From Actinacidiphila rubida (GTDB lineage Bacteria > Actinomycetota > Actinomycetes > Streptomycetales > Streptomycetaceae), in NCBI RefSeq assembly GCF_900110255.1, contig NZ_FODD01000009.1:159001-223000 (forward strand): 64,000 nucleotides of DNA. The letters are read 5' to 3'. Shown here piece by piece: positions 14,820 to 23,423 of the stretch (within the stretch, counting starts at the first letter, position 1; every line of letters begins with the position of its first letter). A program made the position numbers and the translations under genes. The notes under the pieces are model-generated. The model searched no databases, was not told the DNA's origin, and saw nothing but the letters and a program-made list of their open reading frames with translations.

Positions 14820-15401
14820 TCACGCCGGGTGGTGACCCCAGCGCGGGCCGACCCGCGCCCACTCGCGGTCCAGCGCCACCGCCCGGCGGCGGTTGATCGT
14901 CAGCAGGACCACGCTCCGCCCGCCCACCACGACCAGACCGAGCACCGTCGACGCCATCAGGCCGAAGATGACCGCGCGCGCCTGCGTCTGCGCGGGGTCG
15001 GAGGGGTTGTCGCGCAGCGCGTGGTGACCATCGAGCCACACCGGGACACGGCTGCCCGCCGTGGTCCCCGCGGGAACCGCGGCCTCCCCGGTGTGCGGGG
15101 TGCCGCCGGGCGGGGTGTAGCGCACGAGCGTGCGCACATGGGTGCTGTCCGTGGCCACCGTCGTCCAGCCGGTACCGGGAGTGGCGGGTGCGTCCTGCAC
15201 CGCGACCGCCGTCACCCGGTGCCAGTCCGCTCCCGGGCGCGGCGCGTGCGCGGCCAGTGTCACGCCGGCGACGACTCCCGCGACGGGGGTGCCGAGCCAC
15301 AGCAGGACACCGACGACGACCACGACCCACGCTTCCACACGGTCACTGCGACGCCGCAACGCGTTGCGGCGCCAGCGCCAGAACCTCACGGTAGTACGCA
15401 T
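14820..15401 (-). CDS. Rv1733c-type two-helix membrane protein
   Basis: A 193-residue protein of the Rv1733c-like family common in Streptomyces: a basic N-terminus (RFWRWRRNALRRRSDRVEAW), a first membrane helix (VVVVVGVLLWLGTPVAGVVAGV), an exported loop with YTPPGGTPHTGEAAVPAGTTAGSRVPVWLD, a second helix (AVIFGLMASTVLGLVVVGG) and a basic cytoplasmic tail containing LDREWARVGPRWG. Function unknown. The start MRTTVRFW has GGGAAGGGAG upstream and matches the family N-terminus; a longer upstream reading is not favoured. It is divergent from the pyrophosphatase gene. Confidence 0.85.
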   Translation of the reverse strand: MRTTVRFWRWRRNALRRRSDRVEAWVVVVVGVLLWLGTPVAGVVAGVTLAAHAPRPGADWHRVTAVAVQDAPATPGTGWTTVATDSTHVRTLVRYTPPGGTPHTGEAAVPAGTTAGSRVPVWLDGHHALRDNPSDPAQTQARAVIFGLMASTVLGLVVVGGRSVVLLTINRRRAVALDREWARVGPRWGHHPA

Positions 15402-15541
15402 CGCCGTACTCCCTTCCCGGTACCCATGCCCGCTCGGACGGCGGTGACACGAAACTGCCCGGCCCCGTCCGCGCGCATGCCGCGGCAGCCGGGCGCACAC
15501 TGGATCTGCGGGCGACGAGGCCGGCGGCGAGGGAGGCGTAC

Positions 15542-16036
15542 GTGGAGTTCGACGTCATCGTGGAGATCCCGCAGGGCTCCCGGAACAAGTACGAGATGGA
15601 CCACACGATCCACCGCATGCGGCTGGACCGCATGCTCTTCACCTCCACCCGGTACCCCGCCGACTACGGATACGTGGACGGCACGCTGGGGCGCGACGGC
15701 GACCCGCTGGACGCGCTCGTCCTGGTGGGGGAGCCGACCTTCCCGGGCTGCACGATCCTCTGCCGGGCCATCGGCATGTTCGTCATGACCGACGAGAAGG
15801 GCCCCGACGACAAGGTGCTGTGCGTGCCCGCGCACGACCCGCGCTACGCGCCCTTCCAGGACGTCACGGACGTGCCGAGCTTCGACCTGCTGGAGATCAC
15901 GCACTTCTTCGAGGTCTACAAGGACCTCGAACCCGGCAAGTCCGTCGAGGGCTCCCACTGGGACGGGCGCGACGCCGCCTACGCGGAGATCGAGGCGTCC
16001 CGCGTCCGTGCCCGGGTGACGGCCGGTCCGGTGTGA
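15542..16036 (+). CDS. ppa: Inorganic pyrophosphatase (family I)
   Basis: A 164-residue soluble pyrophosphatase hydrolysing pyrophosphate to phosphate with Mg2+. Family signatures are GSRNKYEMD (substrate Lys/Tyr), YPADYGYVDGTLGRDGDPLDALV (with the metal-binding Asp set in the DGDPLD motif) and FEVYKDLEPGKSVEG near the C-terminus. Start is GTG with GAGGGAGG upstream. Compared with typical streptomycete Ppa, positions such as DHTIHRMRLDRMLF and APFQDVTDVPSFDLLEI diverge somewhat, so it could be a second copy; that cannot be judged from the window. Confidence 0.93.
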   Translation: MEFDVIVEIPQGSRNKYEMDHTIHRMRLDRMLFTSTRYPADYGYVDGTLGRDGDPLDALVLVGEPTFPGCTILCRAIGMFVMTDEKGPDDKVLCVPAHDPRYAPFQDVTDVPSFDLLEITHFFEVYKDLEPGKSVEGSHWDGRDAAYAEIEASRVRARVTAGPV

Positions 16037-16040
16037 GCCC

Positions 16041-16060
16041 GGCCCGGACACGACCGGGCC
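16041..16060. terminator. Bidirectional terminator between ppa and the SCO2521-type operon
   Basis: GGCCCGG-N6-CCGGGCC stem located 4 bp after the ppa stop and 33 bp after the last gene of the converging operon. Confidence 0.65.
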
Positions 16061-16093
16061 CGCACCGGCAGTTCCCCCCAGGGACCGGCTGCC

Positions 16094-17005
16094 TCAGGTG
16101 CCCACGGCCCACAGGTCGTTGAACCGGCGCGTGCGGCGCGCGACACGCTCGCCGCGCATCACCAGCCGGGTGCTCGCGATGAGTTGCTGGTCCGACGACA
16201 CGAAGTCGGGGCTCACCTCGTAGCTCACCGCGTGGTCGAAGACGATGAAGTCGTTGGTGGGGTCCAGGCGCACCGGGTGCGGCACCGCGGAGATCGCCAC
16301 CACCCGCGCCTCCACCCCCAGCGCCTCGTGGCTGCGCCGCAGTTCCTTGATCTCGTCGTCGATCTGCTCCGGGCGGTCCACGATGAACAGGCGCCGCACC
16401 TGCACGCCCCGGTCGATCGCCGCGCGCTGCGCCGCGAGATAGCGGCGGCCCAGCTCCGACGTCCACAGCCCGGTGTCCACCGAGGTGCTCGTCGCGTCGA
16501 TGCTGGCGGTGCAGCAGTGGGTGAGGGTCACGATCCAGTCGTGGTCCTCGCCCTCGTACTCGACCTGGTCGGCCTTGAGGTCCTTGAGCAGCACCGAGAG
16601 CCGGGTGATCTCCGCCTCGGCGAACGAGTGGATGATGTCCTGGTTGCTCGACTCCAACTGCGTGACGTTGTGCACCAGTTCGGTGACGGCCCGGGTGGGC
16701 ACCGGAGAGCGCTCGACCAGCCCGAAGAACCGCGTCGCCTCGTTGATCTGCTCGAAGCCGTTCTCCACCACCTCCCGCATCGCCACGGCGTGCTGCTCGA
16801 AGGCGCTCTCGACCGTCTGCAGCCGGCGTTCGAAGTCGGTGAGGTACTGCACGATCAGCGTCGCTCCGCCGAGGAAGACCGACACCGTCAGCCGCCATAT
16901 CTCCGGCTGGTTGGTGATGTTGGTGATGAAGTACGCGAGCGCGCCGACGACGCTGGTGACGATGACCTTCCAGACGACGGTCGGTATCCCTTGGGCTTGG
17001 TCCAT
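16094..17005 (-). CDS. Membrane-anchored protein at the end of the SCO2521-2525-type operon
   Basis: A 303-residue protein with two N-terminal hydrophobic helices (about residues 10-28, VVWKVIVTSVVGALAYFI, and 37-56, LTVSVFLGGATLIVQYL), a long helical region (residues 60-135, probably coiled coil) and a C-terminal alpha/beta domain (about 150-303) with IVTLTHCCTASIDATSTSVD, AIDRGVQVRRLFIVDRPEQID, NDFIVFDHAVSYEVSP. The C-terminal pattern (strand, then RGVQVRRLFIV, then FIVFDH) is reminiscent of phospholipase-D-superfamily domains, but no HKD motif is present, so it would be catalytically dead if so. Last gene of the operon, 33 bp after SCO2521-type gene. Function unknown. Confidence 0.78.
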   Translation of the reverse strand: MDQAQGIPTVVWKVIVTSVVGALAYFITNITNQPEIWRLTVSVFLGGATLIVQYLTDFERRLQTVESAFEQHAVAMREVVENGFEQINEATRFFGLVERSPVPTRAVTELVHNVTQLESSNQDIIHSFAEAEITRLSVLLKDLKADQVEYEGEDHDWIVTLTHCCTASIDATSTSVDTGLWTSELGRRYLAAQRAAIDRGVQVRRLFIVDRPEQIDDEIKELRRSHEALGVEARVVAISAVPHPVRLDPTNDFIVFDHAVSYEVSPDFVSSDQQLIASTRLVMRGERVARRTRRFNDLWAVGT

Positions 17006-17038
17006 CTTCCCCCCAGTGGTCTCTCCGGTGGCGGCGGC

Positions 17039-18007
17039 TCAGGAACGCGCCATGACGGGTCGTGACAGCGGAACGGTCCGCAGGGCCACCTGGTCGCGGA
17101 TGCGCTGCACCAGGCTCTGCCACTGCCGGGAGAACCCGGGCCGGCGCTCCAGGGTCTCCCACACACCCGCCAGGGCGTCCGGGACGCGCGCCCCGGGCAT
17201 CCACAGGTGCAGCAGGTGGTCGACGAGCGGGCGCAGCGCGGCCAGCACGGCCTCGCCGTCGCCCGAGCCGAGCCGGCTGCGCTCGACCAGCGCCAGCAGC
17301 GTGGTCAGCAGCCAGTCGTGCAGGGCGAGGTCCTCGCACAGCGCGGCCACCGCGGACGGGTCCGCGGACGGCGTGCGCAGCGCGACCGTGCGCAGCCCGT
17401 CGGCCGCGACGGTGAAGCGCTCGATGGACGCCTGCGCGCCCTCGGCGGCCGGCAGCGCGGTCCACCGCAGCCGGGTGCGGCCGGACTTGAACGGAGCACG
17501 CTGGTCCAGCAGTTGATGCCGCAGCACCTCGTCCAGCAGCCGTTCGGCGATCGAGCCGGGGTTGAGCACGCCGCCCGGCAGCGGCGCCGAGGCCAGGAAC
17601 CCCTCCACCACGTCACGGGCCTGATGGCGCGCCAGCGGCTCGATGTCGCCGGGCCGCAGCAGGTAGTGGCCCCACGGCTTGCGGTGACTGCCGACGCCTG
17701 GGACGAGCCGGGCGAACGCCGAGGTCTGCAGCACCCGCCCCTCGGTGAGCACCGCCCGCACGGCCACCGTGCCGACCGCGCGGGGCCGGCCGCCGGTCAG
17801 CGCGGGCAGCCGGCAGTCCACGCCGGTCAGCTGGTGCGGCGACACCACCCGCAGGTTGGGCCGTTCGGACAGCAGCACATGCTCGTCGGGCCGCAGGTTG
17901 AGCAACTGGGTCGCGGTGCGGGCGGTCAGCGCCTCGGACGTGCGCAGCACGCTGGTCCGCACCTCGCCGCACAGCACCGTCTGCGGGCCGGGGTCCGGGG
18001 GCGTCAT
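17039..18007 (-). CDS. SCO2521-family protein
   Basis: A 322-residue soluble protein I recognise as the SCO2521 family, an actinobacterial family with no assigned function. Visible: N-terminal LCGEVRTSVLRTSEALTARTATQLLNLRPDEHVLLSERPN; a central beta-rich part with VGSHRKPWGHYLLRPGDIE; a helical C-terminal half with WLLTTLLALVERSRLG and DHLLHLWMPGARVPD. No signal peptide or catalytic motif stands out. It begins 3 bp after the stop of the SCO2522-type gene, so the two are translated together. Confidence 0.8.
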   Translation of the reverse strand: MTPPDPGPQTVLCGEVRTSVLRTSEALTARTATQLLNLRPDEHVLLSERPNLRVVSPHQLTGVDCRLPALTGGRPRAVGTVAVRAVLTEGRVLQTSAFARLVPGVGSHRKPWGHYLLRPGDIEPLARHQARDVVEGFLASAPLPGGVLNPGSIAERLLDEVLRHQLLDQRAPFKSGRTRLRWTALPAAEGAQASIERFTVAADGLRTVALRTPSADPSAVAALCEDLALHDWLLTTLLALVERSRLGSGDGEAVLAALRPLVDHLLHLWMPGARVPDALAGVWETLERRPGFSRQWQSLVQRIRDQVALRTVPLSRPVMARS

Positions 18008-18010
18008 CGG

Positions 18011-18973
18011 TCAGGGCCCCGGGTAGAAGACGTAGGCGGCGCGGTCGGCGATCTCCGCCGGGACCTGGATGCCCTCGCCGGCGGCGCGCTCGGCGACCTG
18101 CCGCAGAGCCCCGGAGTCCGCGTCCACCTGACCGAGGATCACCCGCACCGCGTGCTCGATCGGCAGGAAGCGGGACGGCAGCACCGATGTGGTGCGGTAC
18201 GCGGCGAACGGCGCCGCGGAGTCGTTCAGCCGCAGCAGCGGCGGTAACGCGCTCCAGGTCTCCGGCAGCGCCTGGTCGGGGCGCAGGCCCCGCGGTTCGA
18301 GCACCGGGTTGCCGCGGTGCCGCAGCAGGCCCAGCCGGGCGAGCTGCCACACCGACGCGAGGAACGGGCACGACCAGGTGCGGCGCGGGTCGGCGCTCCA
18401 CAGCTCCACGTCGACGAAGATCGAGTGCCGCCGCGCGCCGGCCTCCGACGGCGGTGTCCACGGCACGACCCGGCCCATCGCCTCCGCGGTGCCGGCCGCC
18501 GGCGAGCGCTGCCCGTTGGACAGCCAGCCCGTCTCCCGCGCGCCCGGCCGCGTGCCGTCGCTGCCCTCGGCCGGGCTCTCCACCAGCCGGCCCTCGACCG
18601 CCGCGGCCAGCGCCACGCCGTCGGCCTGCGCGCAGGCCGACTCCCGCGCCAGGTAGTCGATCTCCAGGCCGGCGGCCTTGGCCTCGCCGAGCAGCAGCGG
18701 CACCAGCTCCCGGGGCGAGGAGAACTGGGTGAAGTAGTCGTCGACGAGGAAGCAGGTGCTGACCCGGGCCCGCCCGCCGCCGGACATCACCGCGGCCGCG
18801 GCGTGCGCGGCGTCCGCCCACGGCTTGACGCGGGCGAAGTGCTCGCGCAGCCGGTCGGCGCCCTCCTCGAAGTCCTCCATGTACAAGTGGCCGAGTTCCA
18901 GGGACACATGGGCCAGCGGCACGGACTGGGTGCGGGGCTCCGCGGTGGTCTCGCGGAAGATCTGCTCGGTCAC
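18011..18973 (-). CDS. SCO2522-family protein
   Basis: A 320-residue protein of the SCO2522 family, function unknown. Conserved-looking blocks are VPLAHVSLELGHLYMEDFEEGADRLREHFARVKPW, RVSTCFLVDDYFTQFSSPRELVPLLLGEAKAAGLEIDYLARES and TSVLPSRFLPIEHAVRVILGQ. The CFLVDDYF...EAGLEIDYLARE pattern looks like a Rossmann-type strand-helix unit. The GTG start at VTEQIF was chosen because it overlaps the upstream stop (GTGA) and has GGGAG at a good distance; a GTG four codons earlier is possible. Tightly coupled to the variant P-loop gene before it and the SCO2521-type gene after it. Confidence 0.8.
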   Translation of the reverse strand: MTEQIFRETTAEPRTQSVPLAHVSLELGHLYMEDFEEGADRLREHFARVKPWADAAHAAAAVMSGGGRARVSTCFLVDDYFTQFSSPRELVPLLLGEAKAAGLEIDYLARESACAQADGVALAAAVEGRLVESPAEGSDGTRPGARETGWLSNGQRSPAAGTAEAMGRVVPWTPPSEAGARRHSIFVDVELWSADPRRTWSCPFLASVWQLARLGLLRHRGNPVLEPRGLRPDQALPETWSALPPLLRLNDSAAPFAAYRTTSVLPSRFLPIEHAVRVILGQVDADSGALRQVAERAAGEGIQVPAEIADRAAYVFYPGP

Positions 18974-19887
18974 TGGCGCTCCCACGCCTCTTCGTCCACC
19001 AGCGCGGCCGCCAGCTCCTCCAGCGCCTGCCGGGTGGGCATGCCGGCGACCTTGCTGGCGAGCACGTCCTCGTCGGTGATCAGCTGCTCACGCCACTGCA
19101 GGACCGGTTCCAGCGGGATCTTGCCCAGCAACCGGGCGTAGCCGAGGTCGAGTTCGGCGGCCAGTTCGGTGAGGTCCCGGTCGCACTTGCGCATCCACTC
19201 CGACTGGGCGAGCGGCACGTGGGCCCACAGCGGGGACTCCGGATCGGGCACCGCGGCACGGACGAAGCGGATGGAGTCGCGTAACGCGCCCTTGTCGTGG
19301 CCGCGTTCCACCCCGCCGGCCACGATGCCGCGCTCGCCGAAGACCAGGCCGTGCGCGGCGATGACGTGCTGGTGGGTCCAGCGGTGGAAGACCAGCCAGC
19401 GGCTGAGGACCCGCGCCAACTCCGGTTGCGCGGTGGCCTCGAGCACCATGTCGACCGCGTACGAGCGGCCCGCGCTGAGGTCGACCACCACGACGTCGAA
19501 CTCCGACTCCAGCTGCAGGAAGAGGTTCACGCAGCGGCGCACGGTGTCCTTGCCGATGGCGAACTCGCCGCCGTCCCGGTCGCCGGGAACGAGCACCAGC
19601 CGCCCGGACCCCGTGGGCCGGTAGCGCAGCTCCTCGTGCTCGGACTCCGCCCACACGTCGATGCGGTGCGGCTCGGTGTGCCGCCCCTGCAGATGGGAGT
19701 GGAGGCCGCCGGCGGCCACGCCCCTGCTGGCGCCGGGGACGTCGAAGACCGCCGCCGCGGTCGGCGACCCGAAGTCGAAGTCGAGATAGCAGACGTCGTC
19801 GCCCGCCAGCGCGCGGCGGTAGGCGACGTTGGAGCTGGTCACCGAACGTCCGGTGCCGCCCTTGTCGGAGGCTGCGAAGACCAGCAC
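18970..19887 (-). CDS. SCO2523-family variant P-loop protein
   Basis: A 305-residue SIMIBI/ParA-MinD-like ATPase relative. The N-terminus LVFAASDKGGTGRSVTSSNVAY is a deviant Walker A of the KGGVGKT type in which the nucleotide-contacting Lys is Arg (KGGTGRS, residues about 9-15). A switch-like YLDFDFGSPTAAAVFD (about 34-49) and a VVVVDLSAGRSYAVDMVLEA segment (Walker-B-like strand) follow. Such variants occur with conflict or signalling gene sets. It starts 3 bp after the stop of the SCO2524-type gene, with GGGGG upstream of the GTG. It may bind nucleotide without normal hydrolysis; that is inference. Confidence 0.85.
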   Translation of the reverse strand: MLVFAASDKGGTGRSVTSSNVAYRRALAGDDVCYLDFDFGSPTAAAVFDVPGASRGVAAGGLHSHLQGRHTEPHRIDVWAESEHEELRYRPTGSGRLVLVPGDRDGGEFAIGKDTVRRCVNLFLQLESEFDVVVVDLSAGRSYAVDMVLEATAQPELARVLSRWLVFHRWTHQHVIAAHGLVFGERGIVAGGVERGHDKGALRDSIRFVRAAVPDPESPLWAHVPLAQSEWMRKCDRDLTELAAELDLGYARLLGKIPLEPVLQWREQLITDEDVLASKVAGMPTRQALEELAAALVDEEAWERQ

Positions 19888-19890
19888 GGT

Positions 19891-21735
19891 TCACATCCCC
19901 CGGGCGGCGGCACGGCGGCCCATGGCCATGGCGTCCAGCTGCCCGAGCACCTGCAGCGCCAGCGCGCAGGCGGTGCCCGGCTGTTCGTCGATCACCTGGC
20001 GGGCCCGGCGCAGCGACACCTCGATGCCCTTGATCGCGATGCCGCGCGACCCGTCGCTCGACGAGGAGGGCTCCAGCAGCTCCTTGCCGAACAGGTGGTT
20101 GGCCTCGCTGAGCAGGGAGTCCGCGTAGGCGGTCAGCTCCGGGCTGCGCAGCGGCGGCTCCTGGAACAGCGACCGGGCGGCCACCATGCACTCCACCAGA
20201 CGCTCGGTGGAGCTCCAGGACACCGCCGTCGAGGGACCCAGCGGCGCCTCGGGGAAGGCGCCGGTCACGTCGTCCCAGAGCTTGGAACCGCGGCCGGAGC
20301 GCAGCCGCCGCAGCCAGAGGTGCTCCAGCGACGCCTCGCCCAGCACCAGCATCCGGTCCCGGGTGCCGATCGTGCGGGACAGCCCGCCCAGCTGGATGGC
20401 GCGCTTGAGGAGCTGCGCGGAGAAGTCCTTCATCGTCCACTGCATGGGCGGGCCCAGCCGGTCCGAGCCGTGCAGCGGCAGGCGGACGCCCGGGCTGTGC
20501 AGGGCGACCGCGCCGTCCCTGCCGGTCATCCGGCCGGTGATCCGGCCGCGTTCGGCCAGCCGTTCCATGATGGTCGCCATCCGGGACAGGTCGTCCTCGG
20601 AGCCGCGGCGGCGCTGGTGGTCCTGCACGAGGATCGCGGAGACCAGCAGGGTGAAGTACTCCGACTCCAGCCGCTGGCCGGTCGTCCGCCAGGGGATGTC
20701 CTCCAGCGGCCAGCGGCCCTCGCCGAACCGGGCCAGCAGGGACCAGTAGCGCTGGGTGATCTCCCAGCGCAGCCGGAGCGCCTCGGCCAGACCCTGCTGC
20801 TCGGGTGTCAGCAGGCCCAGCGTCAGGGTGCGGTCGGAGAACAGGTCGACGATGCCGTCGAGGGCGGCGACGGTGAAGTACAGGTAGGGAACCGGCTGCG
20901 CCACACCGGGCGGCTGCTGGCCGATCGGGATGGTGGTGTCGACCGGGGGAGCGGTGTCCACCACGCTCCACGACCAGCCGCACTCGAAGAGCTGGTTCTC
21001 GTCGTCGAGGTCGCCGACGATGTCCACGCCGATGGTGAAGCGGTCGCGGATGGTGGCTCGCAGGGGCTTCAGCCGCCGCTGGAGCTGCTGCACCACCAGC
21101 CGGTCGGGGAGGCGGCCCTGGCCGACCAGGCCGACCAGCGCCTCGCCCTGCGAGGACTCCGAGTCGAAGACGCTCACGGTGAACGAGCGCAGCAGGCTCA
21201 CCATGGCCGCGGTCAGCCGTAACGAGGTCGCCGCCCGCAGTTCCTCGGCGAGTTCGCGGACCTCGGCACGCCGCTGCTTCCCGGTGTACACCTTGAGGAA
21301 GCCCAGGGTGGCCAGGCAGAGCGTCACGGCCATCGAGTACGAGTCGACGACGCCGACGGCCAGCTGTTCCGGCGTCAGGTCCTTCTTGTCGTCCGCCGAG
21401 CTGAAGTAGTGGCCGCCGGCGAACGTCGGGGTCTTCTTCTCGTCGGTGTGGGCGCCCATGTAGTCGTGCATGATCTCCAGCAGCCGCACCGGGATGTCAC
21501 TGCGGGTGCCCACGGTGCGCAACGCGGACAGCACGTCGGCGTCCGTGGTGTCCGGGTCGTCGAGCCGGAACTCGGGGATCTCCGTCGCCGGATACAGCAG
21601 GCAGAGCAGGCGTTCGGAGTCCGCTACGCTGCTCTGCTTGCCGTCGTCTCCCCATTCCCAGTCCCCCCCGGGAAAGGAATGGCGGCCGATCGCCTGCCAG
21701 ATCTCCAGCAGTTGCTGGCGTGGTTGAATCTGCAT
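19891..21735 (-). CDS. SCO2524-family protein
   Basis: A 614-residue protein of the SCO2524 family with no assigned function and no membrane segments or signal peptide that I can see. It is predominantly helical. Notable blocks: RQQLLEIWQAIGRHSFPGGDWEWG at the N-terminus, SERLLCLLYPATEIPEF, YSMAVTLCLATLGFLKVY, FECGWSWSVVDTAPPV, YLYFTVAALDGIVDLFSDRTLTLGLL and LALQVLGQLDAMAMGRR at the end. AGGGGAACGGGG precedes the ATG. It is the largest member of the operon and might be the scaffold or effector, but nothing in the sequence proves this. Confidence 0.82.
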   Translation of the reverse strand: MQIQPRQQLLEIWQAIGRHSFPGGDWEWGDDGKQSSVADSERLLCLLYPATEIPEFRLDDPDTTDADVLSALRTVGTRSDIPVRLLEIMHDYMGAHTDEKKTPTFAGGHYFSSADDKKDLTPEQLAVGVVDSYSMAVTLCLATLGFLKVYTGKQRRAEVRELAEELRAATSLRLTAAMVSLLRSFTVSVFDSESSQGEALVGLVGQGRLPDRLVVQQLQRRLKPLRATIRDRFTIGVDIVGDLDDENQLFECGWSWSVVDTAPPVDTTIPIGQQPPGVAQPVPYLYFTVAALDGIVDLFSDRTLTLGLLTPEQQGLAEALRLRWEITQRYWSLLARFGEGRWPLEDIPWRTTGQRLESEYFTLLVSAILVQDHQRRRGSEDDLSRMATIMERLAERGRITGRMTGRDGAVALHSPGVRLPLHGSDRLGPPMQWTMKDFSAQLLKRAIQLGGLSRTIGTRDRMLVLGEASLEHLWLRRLRSGRGSKLWDDVTGAFPEAPLGPSTAVSWSSTERLVECMVAARSLFQEPPLRSPELTAYADSLLSEANHLFGKELLEPSSSSDGSRGIAIKGIEVSLRRARQVIDEQPGTACALALQVLGQLDAMAMGRRAAARGM

Positions 21736-21790
21736 CCCCGTTCCCCTTGCCCTCTTCGCGCCCCAACCGTCACCGGAACCCCGCCGGGTT

Positions 21791-22564
21791 TCAGACCGCG
21801 CCGCGCCTGCCGCAGGCGACGATCATCCCCGTATATCCCTCGCGCACCGCATCGCCCTCCGGCGGGGCGATACGGACGATCTGCATGTCCTCGCTGTACG
21901 GTGCCAAGGTTGCCTCCACGTCGTGCCGCGTGACCGCGCACGCGGGGAACCAGTGGTCGCCGACCTGATAGCCCTCGGAATTCTCCATGAACGCCGCGGC
22001 GAAGGGCGATCCCGGCGCCAGCGCCTCGGCGAACGAATTGACGGCCTTGCGGAATTCCAGGTGCGACGTCGACATCGACTCGGCGACGAAGAACATCGTC
22101 CCCATGCCCCACTGCCGCGACGGCAGCTGGAACAGGTCGCCCTGCCGGACCGACGCCGCCCCGCGCAGCTCCGCCCGCGGATCGGTCACCTCCGCATAGC
22201 CCTCGCCGCGCAGCAGCAGGGCCCAGAACTCGTCCCAGTTGGGCTCGTATCCGGAGACCTGCCGGCGCAGCCAGGCGACGTTGGACGCGGACCGCTCGAA
22301 CATCGTGATCTCCCGGCACCAGGGAAGCATGGCGAGTGCCGGATACAGGTTGGCGCCCGCGCCGACGTCCACTCCGGTCACCGGCTGCCCGGGACGGTGG
22401 CCGTGGAAATGGGCGGCGAAGTGATCGCGCACGATTTCGATGATCTGCCGGTCGTCCTGGCGCAGCGTGCGGTAGTTGTGCTCGCTGTACGCGAGGGAGT
22501 CGAACGCGTCCCACGGGGCCTCGCGGTTGAGCGTCGCCGACGATGGGTCAGATGCGGGATCCAT
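21791..22564 (-). CDS. SCO2525-family SAM-dependent methyltransferase
   Basis: A 257-residue class I methyltransferase of the SCO2525 family, related to the nicotinamide/phenylethanolamine N-methyltransferase group. The SAM motif I is GVDVGAGANLYPALAML (about residues 65-81), followed by ITMFERSASNVAWLRRQV (motif II region) and a C-terminal SEDMQIVRIAPPEGDAVREGYTGMIVACG strand. The N-terminal AYSEHNYRTLRQDDRQIIEIVRDHFAAHF helix pair also fits that group, suggesting a small-molecule N-methyl acceptor. It is the first gene of the six-gene operon, 55 bp before the SCO2524-type gene, and divergent from a GNAT acetyltransferase. Confidence 0.85.
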   Translation of the reverse strand: MDPASDPSSATLNREAPWDAFDSLAYSEHNYRTLRQDDRQIIEIVRDHFAAHFHGHRPGQPVTGVDVGAGANLYPALAMLPWCREITMFERSASNVAWLRRQVSGYEPNWDEFWALLLRGEGYAEVTDPRAELRGAASVRQGDLFQLPSRQWGMGTMFFVAESMSTSHLEFRKAVNSFAEALAPGSPFAAAFMENSEGYQVGDHWFPACAVTRHDVEATLAPYSEDMQIVRIAPPEGDAVREGYTGMIVACGRRGAV

Positions 22565-22788
22565 AAGGTCAGGGTAGCGCCAACACGCCCGGGAACCCGC
22601 GCACGTGACACGAATTCAGGCCATGACCACCACGCGAACGCGCTATCCGGCCAGAAGCGCGATCACCGGGCCCCGATCTTCCCGAGGCGCCCTGGACAGC
22701 GAGTCCCGCACGGAAGTACACCAGCAGGGAAAGTGTACGAAATCACGTGCCGTGCGGAACCGGTATCCCTCATTCCCCAGGGAGCAGC

Positions 22789-23313
22789 GTGAACTTCCTG
22801 TCCAAAGCAAGGCGTCAGGGCTCCGACGCCGGCGCACAGCGCCCGCGGGAGGCCGTCATCCGGCCCGTCACCGAATCCGATCTCCCCGACATCGAGCGCC
22901 TGGACCGGGCGGTGTTCGGCGACGCCGCCTATCCGATGTTCGTGGTGCGCCAGCTCTTCGACGTGCACGGCCACCACATGCTCGCCCTCGACACCCCCAC
23001 GGGCCTGCACGGGTACGTGCTGCTGGCCACCGCCCGCGGCCGGGACACCGCCTGGATCCTCAGCCTCGGCGTGGAGGAGCCGTGGCGCAAGAAGGGGTAC
23101 GGCCGCCGGCTGCTCTCGCAGTGCCTGCGCGACCTGGCCGACCGCGACCTGCGCGAGATCCGGCTGAGCGTCGAGCCGGGCAACGACGCGGCCGTGCAGC
23201 TGTACCGCTCGCTGGGGTTCGTCCCCGCGGTGACCAGAGCCGACTACCTGGGGCCGGGCGAGGACCGGCTCATCATGGCGCTGCCGGTGGCCGGAGGGCC
23301 GCAAGGCCGGTGA
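22789..23313 (+). CDS. GNAT-family N-acetyltransferase
   Basis: A 174-residue acetyltransferase of the RimI-like GNAT group. The fold is readable: IRPVTESDLPDIERLDRAVFG (first strand and helix), WILSLGVEEPWRKKGYGRRLLSQCL with the acetyl-CoA pyrophosphate loop RKKGYG, IRLSVEPGNDAAVQLYRSLGFVPA (the typical NxxAxxLYxxxGF motif). It should transfer acetyl from acetyl-CoA to an amine, possibly a protein N-terminus. GTG start with AGGGAGC upstream, giving VNFLSKARRQG; a longer reading upstream lacks a ribosome site. Divergent from the SCO2525-type operon, so control may be shared. Confidence 0.87.
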   Translation: MNFLSKARRQGSDAGAQRPREAVIRPVTESDLPDIERLDRAVFGDAAYPMFVVRQLFDVHGHHMLALDTPTGLHGYVLLATARGRDTAWILSLGVEEPWRKKGYGRRLLSQCLRDLADRDLREIRLSVEPGNDAAVQLYRSLGFVPAVTRADYLGPGEDRLIMALPVAGGPQGR

Positions 23314-23372
23314 CCGCGGGGGTCACCGGCCGCCGGCCGCTGGGCCGCCGGACCGCCGCCGCGGGCAGGGCA

Positions 23373-23403
23373 GGCGCCCGCCGTCCGGACCGGGGCGGGC
23401 GCC
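23373..23403. terminator. Bidirectional terminator between acetyltransferase and ABC permease genes
   Basis: Perfect 10-bp stem GGCGCCCGCC / GGCGGGCGCC with an 11-nt loop, inside the 110-bp gap between two converging genes. Confidence 0.65.
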
Positions 23404-23423
23404 GCCGGGCCGCGCGGCCGGTG

